Part shown: positions 17,158 to 25,379 of the stretch, one piece after another
How positions within the stretch are numbered: the stretch's first letter is position 1
How the letters are laid out: the number at the start of each line of letters is the position of its first letter
NCBI RefSeq assembly: GCF_008369295.1
Contig: NZ_VOBG01000018.1
Span: forward strand, 1 to 64,000
Direction of reading: 5' to 3'
Length of the DNA stretch: 64,000 nt
Origin: Pseudomonas sp. ANT_H4
GTDB lineage: Bacteria > Pseudomonadota > Gammaproteobacteria > Pseudomonadales > Pseudomonadaceae
Translations under genes and position numbers: made by a program
The notes under the pieces: model-generated
Seen by the model: the letters and a program-made list of their open reading frames with translations, nothing else
What the model was told of the DNA's origin: nothing
Databases searched by the model: none

Positions 17158-17205
17158 AGCACTCTCCTTTTTCTAATGACGACACTTTGCATCAGGCCTA
17201 AAGGA

Positions 17206-17238
17206 AAAAACCGCACGCCATAGGGCAGTGCGGTTTTT
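17206..17238. terminator. Bidirectional terminator-like hairpin between acpP and fabF
   Basis: AAAAACCGCAC (17206-17216) pairs perfectly with GTGCGGTTTTT (17228-17238) around an 11-base loop. The gene direction is minus, and that strand has a T-run after the stem. It lies between two genes of one pathway, so it probably acts as a partial terminator that makes acpP mRNA far more abundant than fabF mRNA. Confidence 0.8.
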
Positions 17239-17264
17239 CCATCACAGCAAGCGACGATTACAAA

Positions 17265-17504
17265 TTACTTGCTATCGTGAGCAGTAACGTAGTCGATAGC
17301 AGCTTGAACGGTAGTGATTTTTTCAGCTTCATCGTCAGGGATTTCGGTCTCGAATTCCTCTTCCAGAGCCATCACCAGCTCAACGGTGTCAAGGGAGTCG
17401 GCACCCAGGTCTTCAACGAAGGAAGCGCTATTGGTCACTTCTTCTTCTTTAACGCCCAGTTGCTCGGCAACGATTTTCTTGACGCGCTCTTCGATGGTGC
17501 TCAT
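17265..17504 (-). CDS. acpP: Acyl carrier protein
   Basis: The 79-residue acidic protein carries growing fatty acids on a phosphopantetheine arm attached to Ser37 in the GADSLDT motif. It differs from the E. coli protein by only a few substitutions in helices I and III. It has its own 192-bp upstream region after fabG, which contains A/T-rich promoter-like sequence (TATAGT on the minus strand) and a hairpin near 17560. The PPTase at 57594 or AcpS elsewhere would modify it. Confidence 0.97.
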   Translation of the reverse strand: MSTIEERVKKIVAEQLGVKEEEVTNSASFVEDLGADSLDTVELVMALEEEFETEIPDDEAEKITTVQAAIDYVTAHDSK

Positions 17505-17696
17505 ACCTTGTTTTCACTCCTAATGGACAAATTCAGGCAGCTGGCCAGTGGGTAAGTGTATAGAAAGGCTTTTCAGTTTTTCAACTGAAAGCTTCACCCT
17601 CCTACCCTATCGGCCATCTGACTATAAATAGATTGCAGCTTTATAACGGATTTTAGACAGCACGTATGACATTTTTTTGAAGCAATCCGTCACAAT

Positions 17697-18440
17697 TTAA
17701 CTCATGTACATCCCGCCGTTCACCGGAATTGTAGCTCCAGTCACGTATGCCGCACCGTCGGATGCCAGGAAAGCGACCACATTCGCGATCTCTTGAGCCT
17801 GGCCCAGACGGCCCAGCGGAATCTGCGTCAGCAAGGCTTCACGCTGTGCTTCAGGCAATTCGCGGGTCATATCGGTATCGATGAACCCAGGGGCCACCGA
17901 GTTGACCGTAATCGACCGCGAGCCGACTTCACGCGCCAATGCACGACTGAAACCTTCCAGACCTGCCTTGGCGGCTGCGTAGTTTACTTGGCCTGCGTTG
18001 CCCATGGCACCTACTACCGAGCCAATATTGATAATTCGGCCCCAACGCGCCTTGGTCATGCCACGTAAAACCCCCTTGGACAGGCGAAACAGACTGTTCA
18101 AGTTGGTGTCGACAACGTCATGCCACTCGTCGTCTTTCATGCGCATCATCAGGTTATCGCGGGTGATACCGGCATTGTTGACCAGAATAGCCGGCACACC
18201 GAATTGCGCCGATATTTCGGCCAATACCGCTGCGACTGATTCGTCACTGGTCACATTGAGCTCAAGGCCCGTGCCTTGAACGCCGTTTTCCTTCAAGGTC
18301 GCGGCGATACGCTCGGCGCCGGCGGCGGAGGTCGCGGTGCCGATGACTACAGCGCCCAGGCGCCCCAACTCCAGGGCGATAGCCTGGCCAATCCCGCGGC
18401 TTGCGCCGGTCACCAGTGCAACTTTACCTTGCAGACTCAT
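17697..18440 (-). CDS. fabG: 3-oxoacyl-ACP reductase
   Basis: The 247-residue short-chain dehydrogenase reduces 3-oxoacyl-ACP with NADPH. It has the cofactor motif TGASRGIG near residue 12, the NNAG motif, and the catalytic Ser, Tyr and Lys (NIGSVVGAMGN followed by VNYAAAKAG). It lies 17 bp after fabD in the standard fabD-fabG-acpP-fabF order. Confidence 0.96.
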   Translation of the reverse strand: MSLQGKVALVTGASRGIGQAIALELGRLGAVVIGTATSAAGAERIAATLKENGVQGTGLELNVTSDESVAAVLAEISAQFGVPAILVNNAGITRDNLMMRMKDDEWHDVVDTNLNSLFRLSKGVLRGMTKARWGRIINIGSVVGAMGNAGQVNYAAAKAGLEGFSRALAREVGSRSITVNSVAPGFIDTDMTRELPEAQREALLTQIPLGRLGQAQEIANVVAFLASDGAAYVTGATIPVNGGMYMS

Positions 18441-18457
18441 GCAGGCTTCTCCTTATT

Positions 18458-19396
18458 TCAGGCCTGTGCCGCAAGAGCGGCAGCGAAGGCATCCGGGGTA
18501 TTGAGATTGGAAGTCGACACGCCTTCGGCGCAGCGCTTGTTCAGGCCGGCCAGGACTTTGCCTGGACCACATTCGACCAACTGCGTGGCACCTTGAGCAG
18601 CCAAGGCCTGGATCGATTCAACCCAACGGACTGGCTTGTACAGCTGCTCAAGCAAGTCACGCGTGAGGGTTTCCAAGTCTGGGGCAACAGCAGCGCTAAC
18701 GTTTTGCACCAGCGGGATCTGTGGCGCCTGCCAGTTGATCGCGGCGACTGCCTGCGCAAAGCGCTCGGCAGCCGGGCGCATCAATTCGCAGTGGGACGGC
18801 ACACTGACTGGCAGCGGCAGCGCACGCTTGGCACCACGAGCCTTGCAGCCTTCGATGGCGCGCTCGACAGCGGCCTTGGCACCGGCGATCACCACCTGGC
18901 CTGGCGAGTTGAAGTTGACGGCGCTGACCACTTCGCCCTGGGCCGCTTCGGCGCAGGCTGCAATCACGTCAGCATCTTCCAGACCGAGAATGGCAGCCAT
19001 GCCGCCCTGCCCAGCTGGAACAGCCTCTTGCATCAGTTGGCCGCGACGCTCTACCAGCTTGACCGCTTCACCGAGGGTCAGGCTTCCAGCCGCCACCAGG
19101 GCGCTGTATTCGCCCAAGCTATGGCCAGCGACGTAGGCCGGGCGCACACCACCTTCAGCCAGCCAAAGACGCCACAGCGCGATAGAGGCGGTGAGAATGG
19201 CCGGCTGGGTCTTGTCAGTTTGATTGAGCTGCTCTTCCGGCCCCTGCTGGGTCAGCGCCCAAAGGTCGTAACCCAGGGCGTCGGAAGCTTCCTTGAAGGT
19301 TTCCAGAATCAGCGGATATTGCGCGCCCAACTCGGCCAACATGCCGAGGGACTGCGAACCTTGCCCTGGAAAGACGAATGCGAGGGATGTAGACAT
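18458..19396 (-). CDS. fabD: Malonyl-CoA:ACP transacylase
   Basis: The 312-residue enzyme moves malonyl groups from CoA to ACP. The start MSTSLAFVFPGQGSQ is the family's usual start, and the nucleophile is Ser93 in AGHSLGEYSAL. The catalytic His sits in VSVPSHCELM. The frame extends 41 codons further upstream without family similarity. A 128-bp gap separates it from plsX and may hold a second promoter. Confidence 0.95.
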   Translation of the reverse strand: MSTSLAFVFPGQGSQSLGMLAELGAQYPLILETFKEASDALGYDLWALTQQGPEEQLNQTDKTQPAILTASIALWRLWLAEGGVRPAYVAGHSLGEYSALVAAGSLTLGEAVKLVERRGQLMQEAVPAGQGGMAAILGLEDADVIAACAEAAQGEVVSAVNFNSPGQVVIAGAKAAVERAIEGCKARGAKRALPLPVSVPSHCELMRPAAERFAQAVAAINWQAPQIPLVQNVSAAVAPDLETLTRDLLEQLYKPVRWVESIQALAAQGATQLVECGPGKVLAGLNKRCAEGVSTSNLNTPDAFAAALAAQA

Positions 19397-19524
19397 GTAA
19401 CAAGCCCCTAATGATCTGGTCGTCGGAGAATTGACGCCCCACAGGTGGGAGCGCAAGAAACTGACAAATTGGATGGTCAATTGAACTGGCCGGTCACATT
19501 GTAAGCATTCCCGGACCAATTCGC

Positions 19525-20535
19525 CTAAGGCAGCAGATCCTCAAGACGGCCGTGCAAGCGTTGCGGCAGGCTTTCCTGGATTTCGATCAATGCACGCTGA
19601 ATGGCACTTTGAAAGCCCTGCACCCCTGCTGAACCGTGACTTTTCACCACTATCCCCTGCAAGCCAAGAAAACTCGCGCCATTATGCCGCGCTGGCGCCA
19701 GGTCTGCCTGCAGTCGCCGCATCAACGGCAGCGCCAAGGCGCCCACCAGGCGCGAAGCCAGGTTCCTCCTGAACAACGTCTCGATGCGCGCGGCAATCAT
19801 GGTGGCCAGCCCCTCGCTGGACTTGAGCAGGATATTGCCGACAAAACCGTCGCACACCACCACATCCGCTTCGCCGCGATACAAACCGTCACCTTCGATA
19901 AACCCGATGTAGTTCAAGCCCCGCGCGCGCTGCAGGAGGCTGGCGGCCAGCTTGACTTGCTGATTGCCCTTGATGTCCTCGGTGCCGATATTCAGCAAGG
20001 CAACCCTAGGCCGGACAACACCCAGCGCTTCGGCCGCCACTGAGCCCATCACAGCAAACTGCAACAGATTCTCGGCACTGCAATCGACATTCGCCCCCAG
20101 GTCCAGCAATTGGCAATAGCCACGCTGAGTCGGAATCGCCGCCACCATCGCCGGTCGATCAATCCCTGGCAGGGTCTTCAGCACATAGCGCGACAAGGCC
20201 ATCAAGGCCCCGGTATTGCCGGCGCTGACTACGGCCTGGACCTTGCCATCACGCAACAACTCAAGCGCTACGCGCATGGAAGAGTCAGGCTTGCCACGCA
20301 AGGCCTGCGCAGGTTTTTCATCCATGCCGATGGTTTCGCTGGCGGCCGTAATCGTCAGGCGCACGCGATCCACAGCCGAATGGCTGGCAATCAGTTCTTC
20401 AAGTAGGGAGGGTTGACCGACGAGGGTCAGGTGCAGCGAGGGCGTGGCAGACAGGCAAGCAATGCTGGCCTGAACAATGCTGCGGGGACCGAAGTCCCCG
20501 CCCATTGCGTCAATCGCGATGACTTGAGCAGACAA
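19525..20535 (-). CDS. plsX: Phosphate acyltransferase PlsX
   Basis: The 336-residue enzyme converts acyl-ACP to acyl-phosphate, the first committed step of phospholipid synthesis through PlsY. It begins with IDAMGGDFGP, contains VSAGNTGALMALSRY and ends with a C-terminal amphipathic region. It lies four bases after rpmF, the conserved rpmF-plsX-fab arrangement. Confidence 0.95.
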   Translation of the reverse strand: MSAQVIAIDAMGGDFGPRSIVQASIACLSATPSLHLTLVGQPSLLEELIASHSAVDRVRLTITAASETIGMDEKPAQALRGKPDSSMRVALELLRDGKVQAVVSAGNTGALMALSRYVLKTLPGIDRPAMVAAIPTQRGYCQLLDLGANVDCSAENLLQFAVMGSVAAEALGVVRPRVALLNIGTEDIKGNQQVKLAASLLQRARGLNYIGFIEGDGLYRGEADVVVCDGFVGNILLKSSEGLATMIAARIETLFRRNLASRLVGALALPLMRRLQADLAPARHNGASFLGLQGIVVKSHGSAGVQGFQSAIQRALIEIQESLPQRLHGRLEDLLP

Positions 20536-20539
20536 GTGA

Positions 20540-20722
20540 TTACTCGTCAGCGCCCTTGTCGATCACTTTACGGCCACGGTATACGCCTTCTGGCGATACG
20601 TGGTGACGCAGGTGAATTTCACCGGTGGTTTTTTCTACAGACAGAGTGCTAGCCGTCAGGGCGTCGTGCGAACGACGCATGTCACGGGCAGAGCGGGATT
20701 TTTTGTTCTGCTGAACAGCCAT
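20540..20722 (-). CDS. rpmF: 50S ribosomal protein L32
   Basis: The 60-residue basic protein starts MAVQQNKKSRSARDMRR and matches bacterial L32. The zinc-binding cysteines found in some L32 proteins are absent, as in other Pseudomonas C-minus forms. It lies 13 bp after yceD and 4 bp before plsX. Confidence 0.96.
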   Translation of the reverse strand: MAVQQNKKSRSARDMRRSHDALTASTLSVEKTTGEIHLRHHVSPEGVYRGRKVIDKGADE

Positions 20723-20735
20723 AATTGATTAACTC

Positions 20736-21263
20736 CTAAACGTTTGGGTCACGCTTTAACTGCGCCAATACACTGAACGGGTTGGACCGCGTTACCTCGT
20801 CCTCGCTCGGTTCGGGCTCATCGAGACCCGCCGGCTGCTGGCATTCTTCCGGATGATGAGCAGGCACAATGGGCAAGGCAAGCAAAAGCTCCTCCTCAAC
20901 CAGTGACTGCAGATCCAAAGGATCTTCGCCCAGTTCCAGAACGTCATAACCTTTCGGCAACGACTGGGTATTCGCACCCTCTTTCACCACAACATAACTG
21001 CATTCGCTGTGGATCGGCAGGGTGACCAGCTCAAGACAACGCTGGCAAACCATTTTGACCTCGGTGTCGATAAAGCTGTGGATCACCACAGACTTACGTT
21101 CATCTCGCTCAAAAATAAATTTAGCCTGCACCGTACCGACAGTGTCGGAAAGCGGGTCGCAGAGTCTCTCCAAATCGGCCAGCAGCAGTTCACCTTGAAG
21201 GGTGGTGCCACGATCAGCCAATTTGCGCGGGTCAACGTGAGGTGGAATCGGGTCATTCAACAT
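20736..21263 (-). CDS. yceD: YceD/DUF177 family protein
   Basis: The 175-residue protein starts MLNDPIPPHVDPRK. It carries the DUF177 pattern with MVCQRCLELVTLPI (a CxxC pair) and a second conserved region LVEEELLLALPIVPAH. Plant and bacterial relatives affect 23S rRNA accumulation. It sits upstream of rpmF in the conserved yceD-rpmF-plsX group. The gene faces away from maf. Confidence 0.9.
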   Translation of the reverse strand: MLNDPIPPHVDPRKLADRGTTLQGELLLADLERLCDPLSDTVGTVQAKFIFERDERKSVVIHSFIDTEVKMVCQRCLELVTLPIHSECSYVVVKEGANTQSLPKGYDVLELGEDPLDLQSLVEEELLLALPIVPAHHPEECQQPAGLDEPEPSEDEVTRSNPFSVLAQLKRDPNV

Positions 21264-21368
21264 AGGCGCAGCATTATAGGGATGCACCCAGCCATGTCAA
21301 AGGAAATTCAGCCCTGTGCGTCACCCGACCACCTCGCTAGAATCCGCGACTGCCTTGAGGAGACGCCC

Positions 21369-21947
21369 ATGCTGCCTTTATTACTTGCTTCAAGCTCGAT
21401 TTATCGCCGGGAATTGTTGAACCGCTTGCACCTGCCGTTCATCTGCAGCTCGCCCAATATCGACGAAAGCCACCGACCGGACGAGTCCGCCGCAGAGTTG
21501 GTCAAGCGCCTGGCCGAAGAAAAAGCCCGCGCCCTTGCTGGCAGCCATCCAGGCCACTTGATCATCGGATCGGACCAGGTAGCTGCACTCGACGGAAAAA
21601 TCATCGGCAAGCCCCACACCTTCGAAAACGCCCGCGAGCAACTGCTGGCAGCCAGTGGCAAGCGCGTCAGTTTTCTCACCGGCCTAGCCGTACTGAACAG
21701 CAACACCGGCCACTGCCAGGTCGACTGCATCCCCTTTACCGTACACATGCGCACGCTCGACGCAGCACGCATCGAGCGCTACCTGCGCATTGAACAGCCC
21801 TACGACTGCGCTGGCAGCTTCAAGGCCGAAGGCTTGGGGGTAAGCCTGTTTCAAAGCACTGAAGGCCCTGACGCGACCAGCCTGGTGGGTTTGCCGCTGA
21901 TTCGACTGGTAGATATGTTGCTGGCCGAAGGCATACAGATTCCGTAA
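21369..21947 (+). CDS. maf: Maf-family nucleoside triphosphate pyrophosphatase (YceF type)
   Basis: The 192-residue protein removes non-canonical or methylated nucleotides; YceF-type members prefer 7-methyl-GTP. I set the start at ATG 21369 after GAGGAG, giving MLPLLLASSSIYRRELL with the family motif ASSSxxRxxLL. Other motifs are ESHRPDESAAELVKRLA, IIGSDQVAALDG and the RYL...YDCAGSFKAEGLG segment. It is divergent from yceD. Confidence 0.92.
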   Translation: MLPLLLASSSIYRRELLNRLHLPFICSSPNIDESHRPDESAAELVKRLAEEKARALAGSHPGHLIIGSDQVAALDGKIIGKPHTFENAREQLLAASGKRVSFLTGLAVLNSNTGHCQVDCIPFTVHMRTLDAARIERYLRIEQPYDCAGSFKAEGLGVSLFQSTEGPDATSLVGLPLIRLVDMLLAEGIQIP

Positions 21948-21961
21948 CCCGCCAAAACAGA

Positions 21962-21984
21962 AAACCGGCCACAAGGGCCGGTTT
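21962..21984. terminator. Bidirectional terminator between maf and sppA
   Basis: AAACCGGCC (21962-21970) pairs with GGCCGGTTT (21976-21984). The genes converge here (maf rightward, sppA leftward), and both strands give a stem followed by T-rich sequence. Confidence 0.8.
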
Positions 21985-22001
21985 CCATTAAGCGGTGTCA
22001 A

Positions 22002-22991
22002 TCAGCGCAAGGTCGGCCCTTGAAAGCCCATCCACATCGCCAACTGCTCAGCCACACTAGCGCCGAGCTTTTTCGAGAAGCGATCAAACGGCGACTCCTG
22101 GACGGTGAAGTCCACTAGCTCTTTCTCGCCAATCACATCGCGCGCTACTGAACTGGCACTGCCCAGGCCATCGATCAAGCCCAGCGGTAGCGCCTGCTCA
22201 CCCGACCAGACCAACCCCGAGAACAGCTCCGGATGATCTTTATCCTTGAGCCGATCACCGCGCCCTTGCTTGACGCTGGCAATGAACTGCCGATGAGTGG
22301 TATCCAGCACGCCCTGCCAGAACTGAGTTTCGTCAGCCTTTTGCGGCTGGAACGGATCCAGGAACGACTTGTGCTCGCCAGACGCGTAGGTGCGGCGCTC
22401 AACACCCAGCTTCTCCATGGCGCCAACAAAGCCGTAGCCGGCCGCCGTCACACCAATGGAGCCCACCAGGCTAGCCTTGTCGGCGTAAATCTGATCAGCG
22501 GCACTGGCGATGTAGTAGGCACCAGAAGCCCCCAAGTCGGAAATAACCGCGTACAGCTTGATGTCCGGGTGCAAGGCGCGCAGGCGACGAATTTCGTCAT
22601 ACACGTAACCCGACTGCACCGGACTACCACCCGGACTGTTGATGCGCAGAATCACGCCCTTGACCTTGGAGTCCTCGAAAGCCGTCCGCAGGCTGCTGAC
22701 GATGTTGTCGGCGCTGGCAGACTCCTTGTCGGCAATCACCCCGCGCACTTCGATCAATGCTGTGTAATTACCGCTACGGGTGGCGCTTTTCTCCATATCC
22801 ACCAGCGGACTGAACAGCGCCAGCATTCCCAACAGGTAAATAAAGGTCAGGAGCTTGAAAAAGATCCCCCAACGCCGGGAGCGACGCTGCTCCTGGACAC
22901 TGGCCAGCAAGGTTTTCTCCAGCAGCTTCCAACTTTTGTCATCGCCGCTATCGGCACTGGCCTTCTCAGGCGCTTTCCACTCATCGGTCAT
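22002..22991 (-). CDS. sppA: Signal peptide peptidase SppA, short type
   Basis: The 329-residue protein is a Ser-Lys protease of family S49 that digests cleaved signal peptides at the inner membrane. An N-terminal membrane segment lies near residues 43-65 (FFKLLTFIYLLGMLALF). The catalytic region has INSPGGSPVQSG, DLGASGAYYIASAAD with the Lys site, and LVGSIGVTAAG. It is half the size of E. coli SppA, as usual in Pseudomonas, and works as a homo-oligomer. Confidence 0.9.
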   Translation of the reverse strand: MTDEWKAPEKASADSGDDKSWKLLEKTLLASVQEQRRSRRWGIFFKLLTFIYLLGMLALFSPLVDMEKSATRSGNYTALIEVRGVIADKESASADNIVSSLRTAFEDSKVKGVILRINSPGGSPVQSGYVYDEIRRLRALHPDIKLYAVISDLGASGAYYIASAADQIYADKASLVGSIGVTAAGYGFVGAMEKLGVERRTYASGEHKSFLDPFQPQKADETQFWQGVLDTTHRQFIASVKQGRGDRLKDKDHPELFSGLVWSGEQALPLGLIDGLGSASSVARDVIGEKELVDFTVQESPFDRFSKKLGASVAEQLAMWMGFQGPTLR

Positions 22992-23012
22992 GCCATCTAC
23001 CCCAGCAAATAC

Positions 23013-23675
23013 TTAACTAGCCCGACTGAGCCAGGCCTGCAATTCAGCAAAACGGTCAATCGTCAGCCTTGGCTCATACGCCTGCAAGGCTTGGCCAGAC
23101 TGGGCGCCGTAGCTGACCGCCACGGAATCCATCCCGGCATTACGCGCCATCATCAGATCGAACGACGCATCACCCACCATCAATGCCTGACGGGGCGACA
23201 CGCCACAATGAGCGAGGATCTGCTCAAGCATCAGAGGATGAGGCTTGCTGGCGGTTTCATCCGCAGCACGAGTGACATCAAAATAATCTTCCCAACCATG
23301 CGCCTTGAGCACCCGATCCAGGCCTCGACGGGCCTTGCCGGTGGCCACCGCCAAGTGATAGCCCTCGGCACGGAACGCTTCCATGGACTGCACCACCCCC
23401 TCAAACAGCGGCGAAGGCTGGGCATCCAGAGCCATGTAGTGATCGGCATAGCGCTGACGAAACGCTACCAGCTCATCGTCGCCAATCTCCGGGTACAGGG
23501 TGCGGATTGCTTCCGGCAAGCCCAGGCCGATGATGCCCTTGACTGCCAGGTCGCTGCACAGCTCATACCCAGAACGCGCCGAAGCCGCATGCATCGACTC
23601 CACAATCCGACCAATGGAATCGCACAGAGTGCCATCCCAATCAAAGATCAGCAGCTTGTAGTCAAGGCGCGACAC
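23013..23675 (-). CDS. HAD-family hydrolase (phosphatase, Gph-like)
   Basis: The 220-residue protein has HAD motif I FDWDGTLCDS with the Asp nucleophile at residue 12 and the acid Asp at 14, and the later motif VGDASFDLMMARNAG. The cap is the small helical type of phosphoglycolate-like phosphatases. It overlaps the rluC stop by 14 bases and precedes sppA by 21 bp. The substrate is unknown; the position matches PA2974. Confidence 0.88.
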   Translation of the reverse strand: MSRLDYKLLIFDWDGTLCDSIGRIVESMHAASARSGYELCSDLAVKGIIGLGLPEAIRTLYPEIGDDELVAFRQRYADHYMALDAQPSPLFEGVVQSMEAFRAEGYHLAVATGKARRGLDRVLKAHGWEDYFDVTRAADETASKPHPLMLEQILAHCGVSPRQALMVGDASFDLMMARNAGMDSVAVSYGAQSGQALQAYEPRLTIDRFAELQAWLSRAS

Positions 23676-24621
23676 TCAGGCGCTCCACGGTCTTGGCCCA
23701 CATTTCATCGACAGGCGCTTGTAGCTTCAATTCGCCACCATCGGGCAGCGGCACAGTCAGCATATAGGCGTGCAGGAACAAGCGCTTGCCGCCCAGGTCA
23801 CGGATTTCCTTGGAGAAACCCTCGTCACCGTACTTGGTATCGCCGGCAATGCAGTGACCCGCATGCAGGGTATGAACGCGAATCTGGTGGGTACGACCCG
23901 TAATGGGCTTGGCCTCAACCATCGTTGCGAAGTCACCAAAGCGACGCAGCACCTTGAACAGGGTCAGCGCTTCCTTGCCCTCCTCGTTCACCTCGACCAT
24001 GCGCTCGCCGGAGCGCAGGTTGCTCTTCTGCAACGGCGCTCGCACGCTCTTGATCGACGTCGCCCAGTTGCCACGGACCAGGGCCATGTAGCGTTTATCG
24101 ATACCGTCACCGCGCAGGGCGGCGTGCAGGTGGCGCAACATGCTGCGCTTTTTCGCGATCATCAGCAGGCCGGAGGTGTCACGATCCAGGCGATGGACCA
24201 ACTCCAGCTCCTTGGTATCAGGGCGCAACTGACGGAAGGCTTCGATCACCCCGTAGTTGAGGCCGCTGCCCCCGTGCACAGCAATGCCGGCAGGCTTGTT
24301 GATCACGATCAGCGCCTTATCTTCGAAGATAATCGACGCCTCAAGGCGCTGCAACAGCCCCTGAGCCAAGGGAACGGGCTCGTCGCGCTCAGGCACCCGT
24401 ACCGGCGGCACACGGATGATATCGCCCGCCTGCAACTTGTACTCGGGCTTGATTCGGCCCTTGTTCACGCGCACTTCGCCTTTACGCAAAATGCGATAAA
24501 TCAAGGTCTTGGGCACGCCTTTGAGCCTGGCAAGAAGAAAGTTGTCGATGCGTTGGCCGGCATATTCCGGCGAGACCTCAAGCAGCTGGACGCTGGGGGT
24601 CTGGGGGGCGGTAGTCGTCAT
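23662..24621 (-). CDS. rluC: 23S rRNA pseudouridine synthase RluC
   Basis: The 319-residue enzyme makes pseudouridines at positions 955, 2504 and 2580 of 23S rRNA (E. coli numbering). It has an N-terminal S4 RNA-binding domain (QRIDNFLLARLKGVPKTLIY) and the catalytic motif HRLDRDTSG with the essential Asp. It is divergent from rne across the long rne leader, as in E. coli. Confidence 0.94.
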   Translation of the reverse strand: MTTTAPQTPSVQLLEVSPEYAGQRIDNFLLARLKGVPKTLIYRILRKGEVRVNKGRIKPEYKLQAGDIIRVPPVRVPERDEPVPLAQGLLQRLEASIIFEDKALIVINKPAGIAVHGGSGLNYGVIEAFRQLRPDTKELELVHRLDRDTSGLLMIAKKRSMLRHLHAALRGDGIDKRYMALVRGNWATSIKSVRAPLQKSNLRSGERMVEVNEEGKEALTLFKVLRRFGDFATMVEAKPITGRTHQIRVHTLHAGHCIAGDTKYGDEGFSKEIRDLGGKRLFLHAYMLTVPLPDGGELKLQAPVDEMWAKTVERLSVAP

Positions 24622-24650
24622 GGCGAGAATGATAACAATTTTTTATGGAA

Positions 24651-24679
24651 TTGAAGCACTTAATCATTGCTGCTATAGT
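24651..24679 (+). promoter_or_regulatory. Sigma-70 promoter of rne
   Basis: TTGAAG (24651-24656) and TATAGT (24674-24679) are separated by exactly 17 bp. Transcription from here would start near 24686 and give a leader of about 690 nt before the rne start codon. Confidence 0.7.
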
Positions 24680-24685
24680 CGCGAA

Positions 24686-25379
24686 CGTCGCCAAAAGCGG
24701 CCTGGACAGAGGACTAACGGCAAACAGCCGGCCCTGACCATCGCAATTCATCAGGACGCGAGGCCGTCCTACGGGGCTTTCGCCACCTTGGAAGGCTCAA
24801 GATTGTAACAAGCGCAGGTGACATGAGGCCTGAAGCGAGTGCAAAGAGCAGAGCAATTACTCGCCTTTTGCGCCGATATTTACGGCCAGTTCACAAAGTG
24901 CAGTCAGTCTTGAACCAGACCACGGCGAATGCTTCGGAAACAACGCCTGTTACGAGCTGAGTGAGAGCACAGTTGCCCACACCCGGTCTTGTTTAGCCAT
25001 GAGCGTGGTCTCCCCATTGGAGAACACGGTAAATGCCAACCCGCTGCGGATTCTGCGCGCGGCAGCACCCGATTTATCAGGGATACGTGTAGGGTGGAGA
25101 TGCACAACCGTCGGACTGTGTAGCACTAGGCTTATATTTAGACGCTTCATCTCGTCCACAGTCGCCGGTTGATTCCTCCTCCTGACCTTAGCTTTTGTTT
25201 AAGTGGTGCGTTAGTCACCACAGCAAACAAGCAGGACGCGTCCGTCGCGACTTTGTCCCATTGGACAGATGTCGCTGGACACTGGAGTGGCCAACCACTC
25301 TTGACGCACCTGACACCGACCGTGAGAAGTCGTGTGTGCCGAACGCCGTTTCCGGCAGCCCGGAAACCGACGGTATAAC
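24686..25379 (+). promoter_or_regulatory. Long 5' leader of rne mRNA
   Basis: About 690 nt without a credible gene separate the promoter from rne. Two clear hairpins are visible: GTGGTG/CACCAC (25203-25221) and GTTTCCGG-cagc-CCGGAAAC (25348-25367), the last one 12 bases before the ATG. No good ribosome site is seen in front of the start. In E. coli the 361-nt rne leader is cut by RNase E to control its own level; a similar job is likely here though the sequences do not resemble each other as far as I can tell. Confidence 0.55.

Noticed and set aside
22233..23903. 556-residue plus-strand frame over sppA, the HAD gene and rluC
   Set aside because: It crosses three well-identified minus-strand genes and has no recognisable domain.
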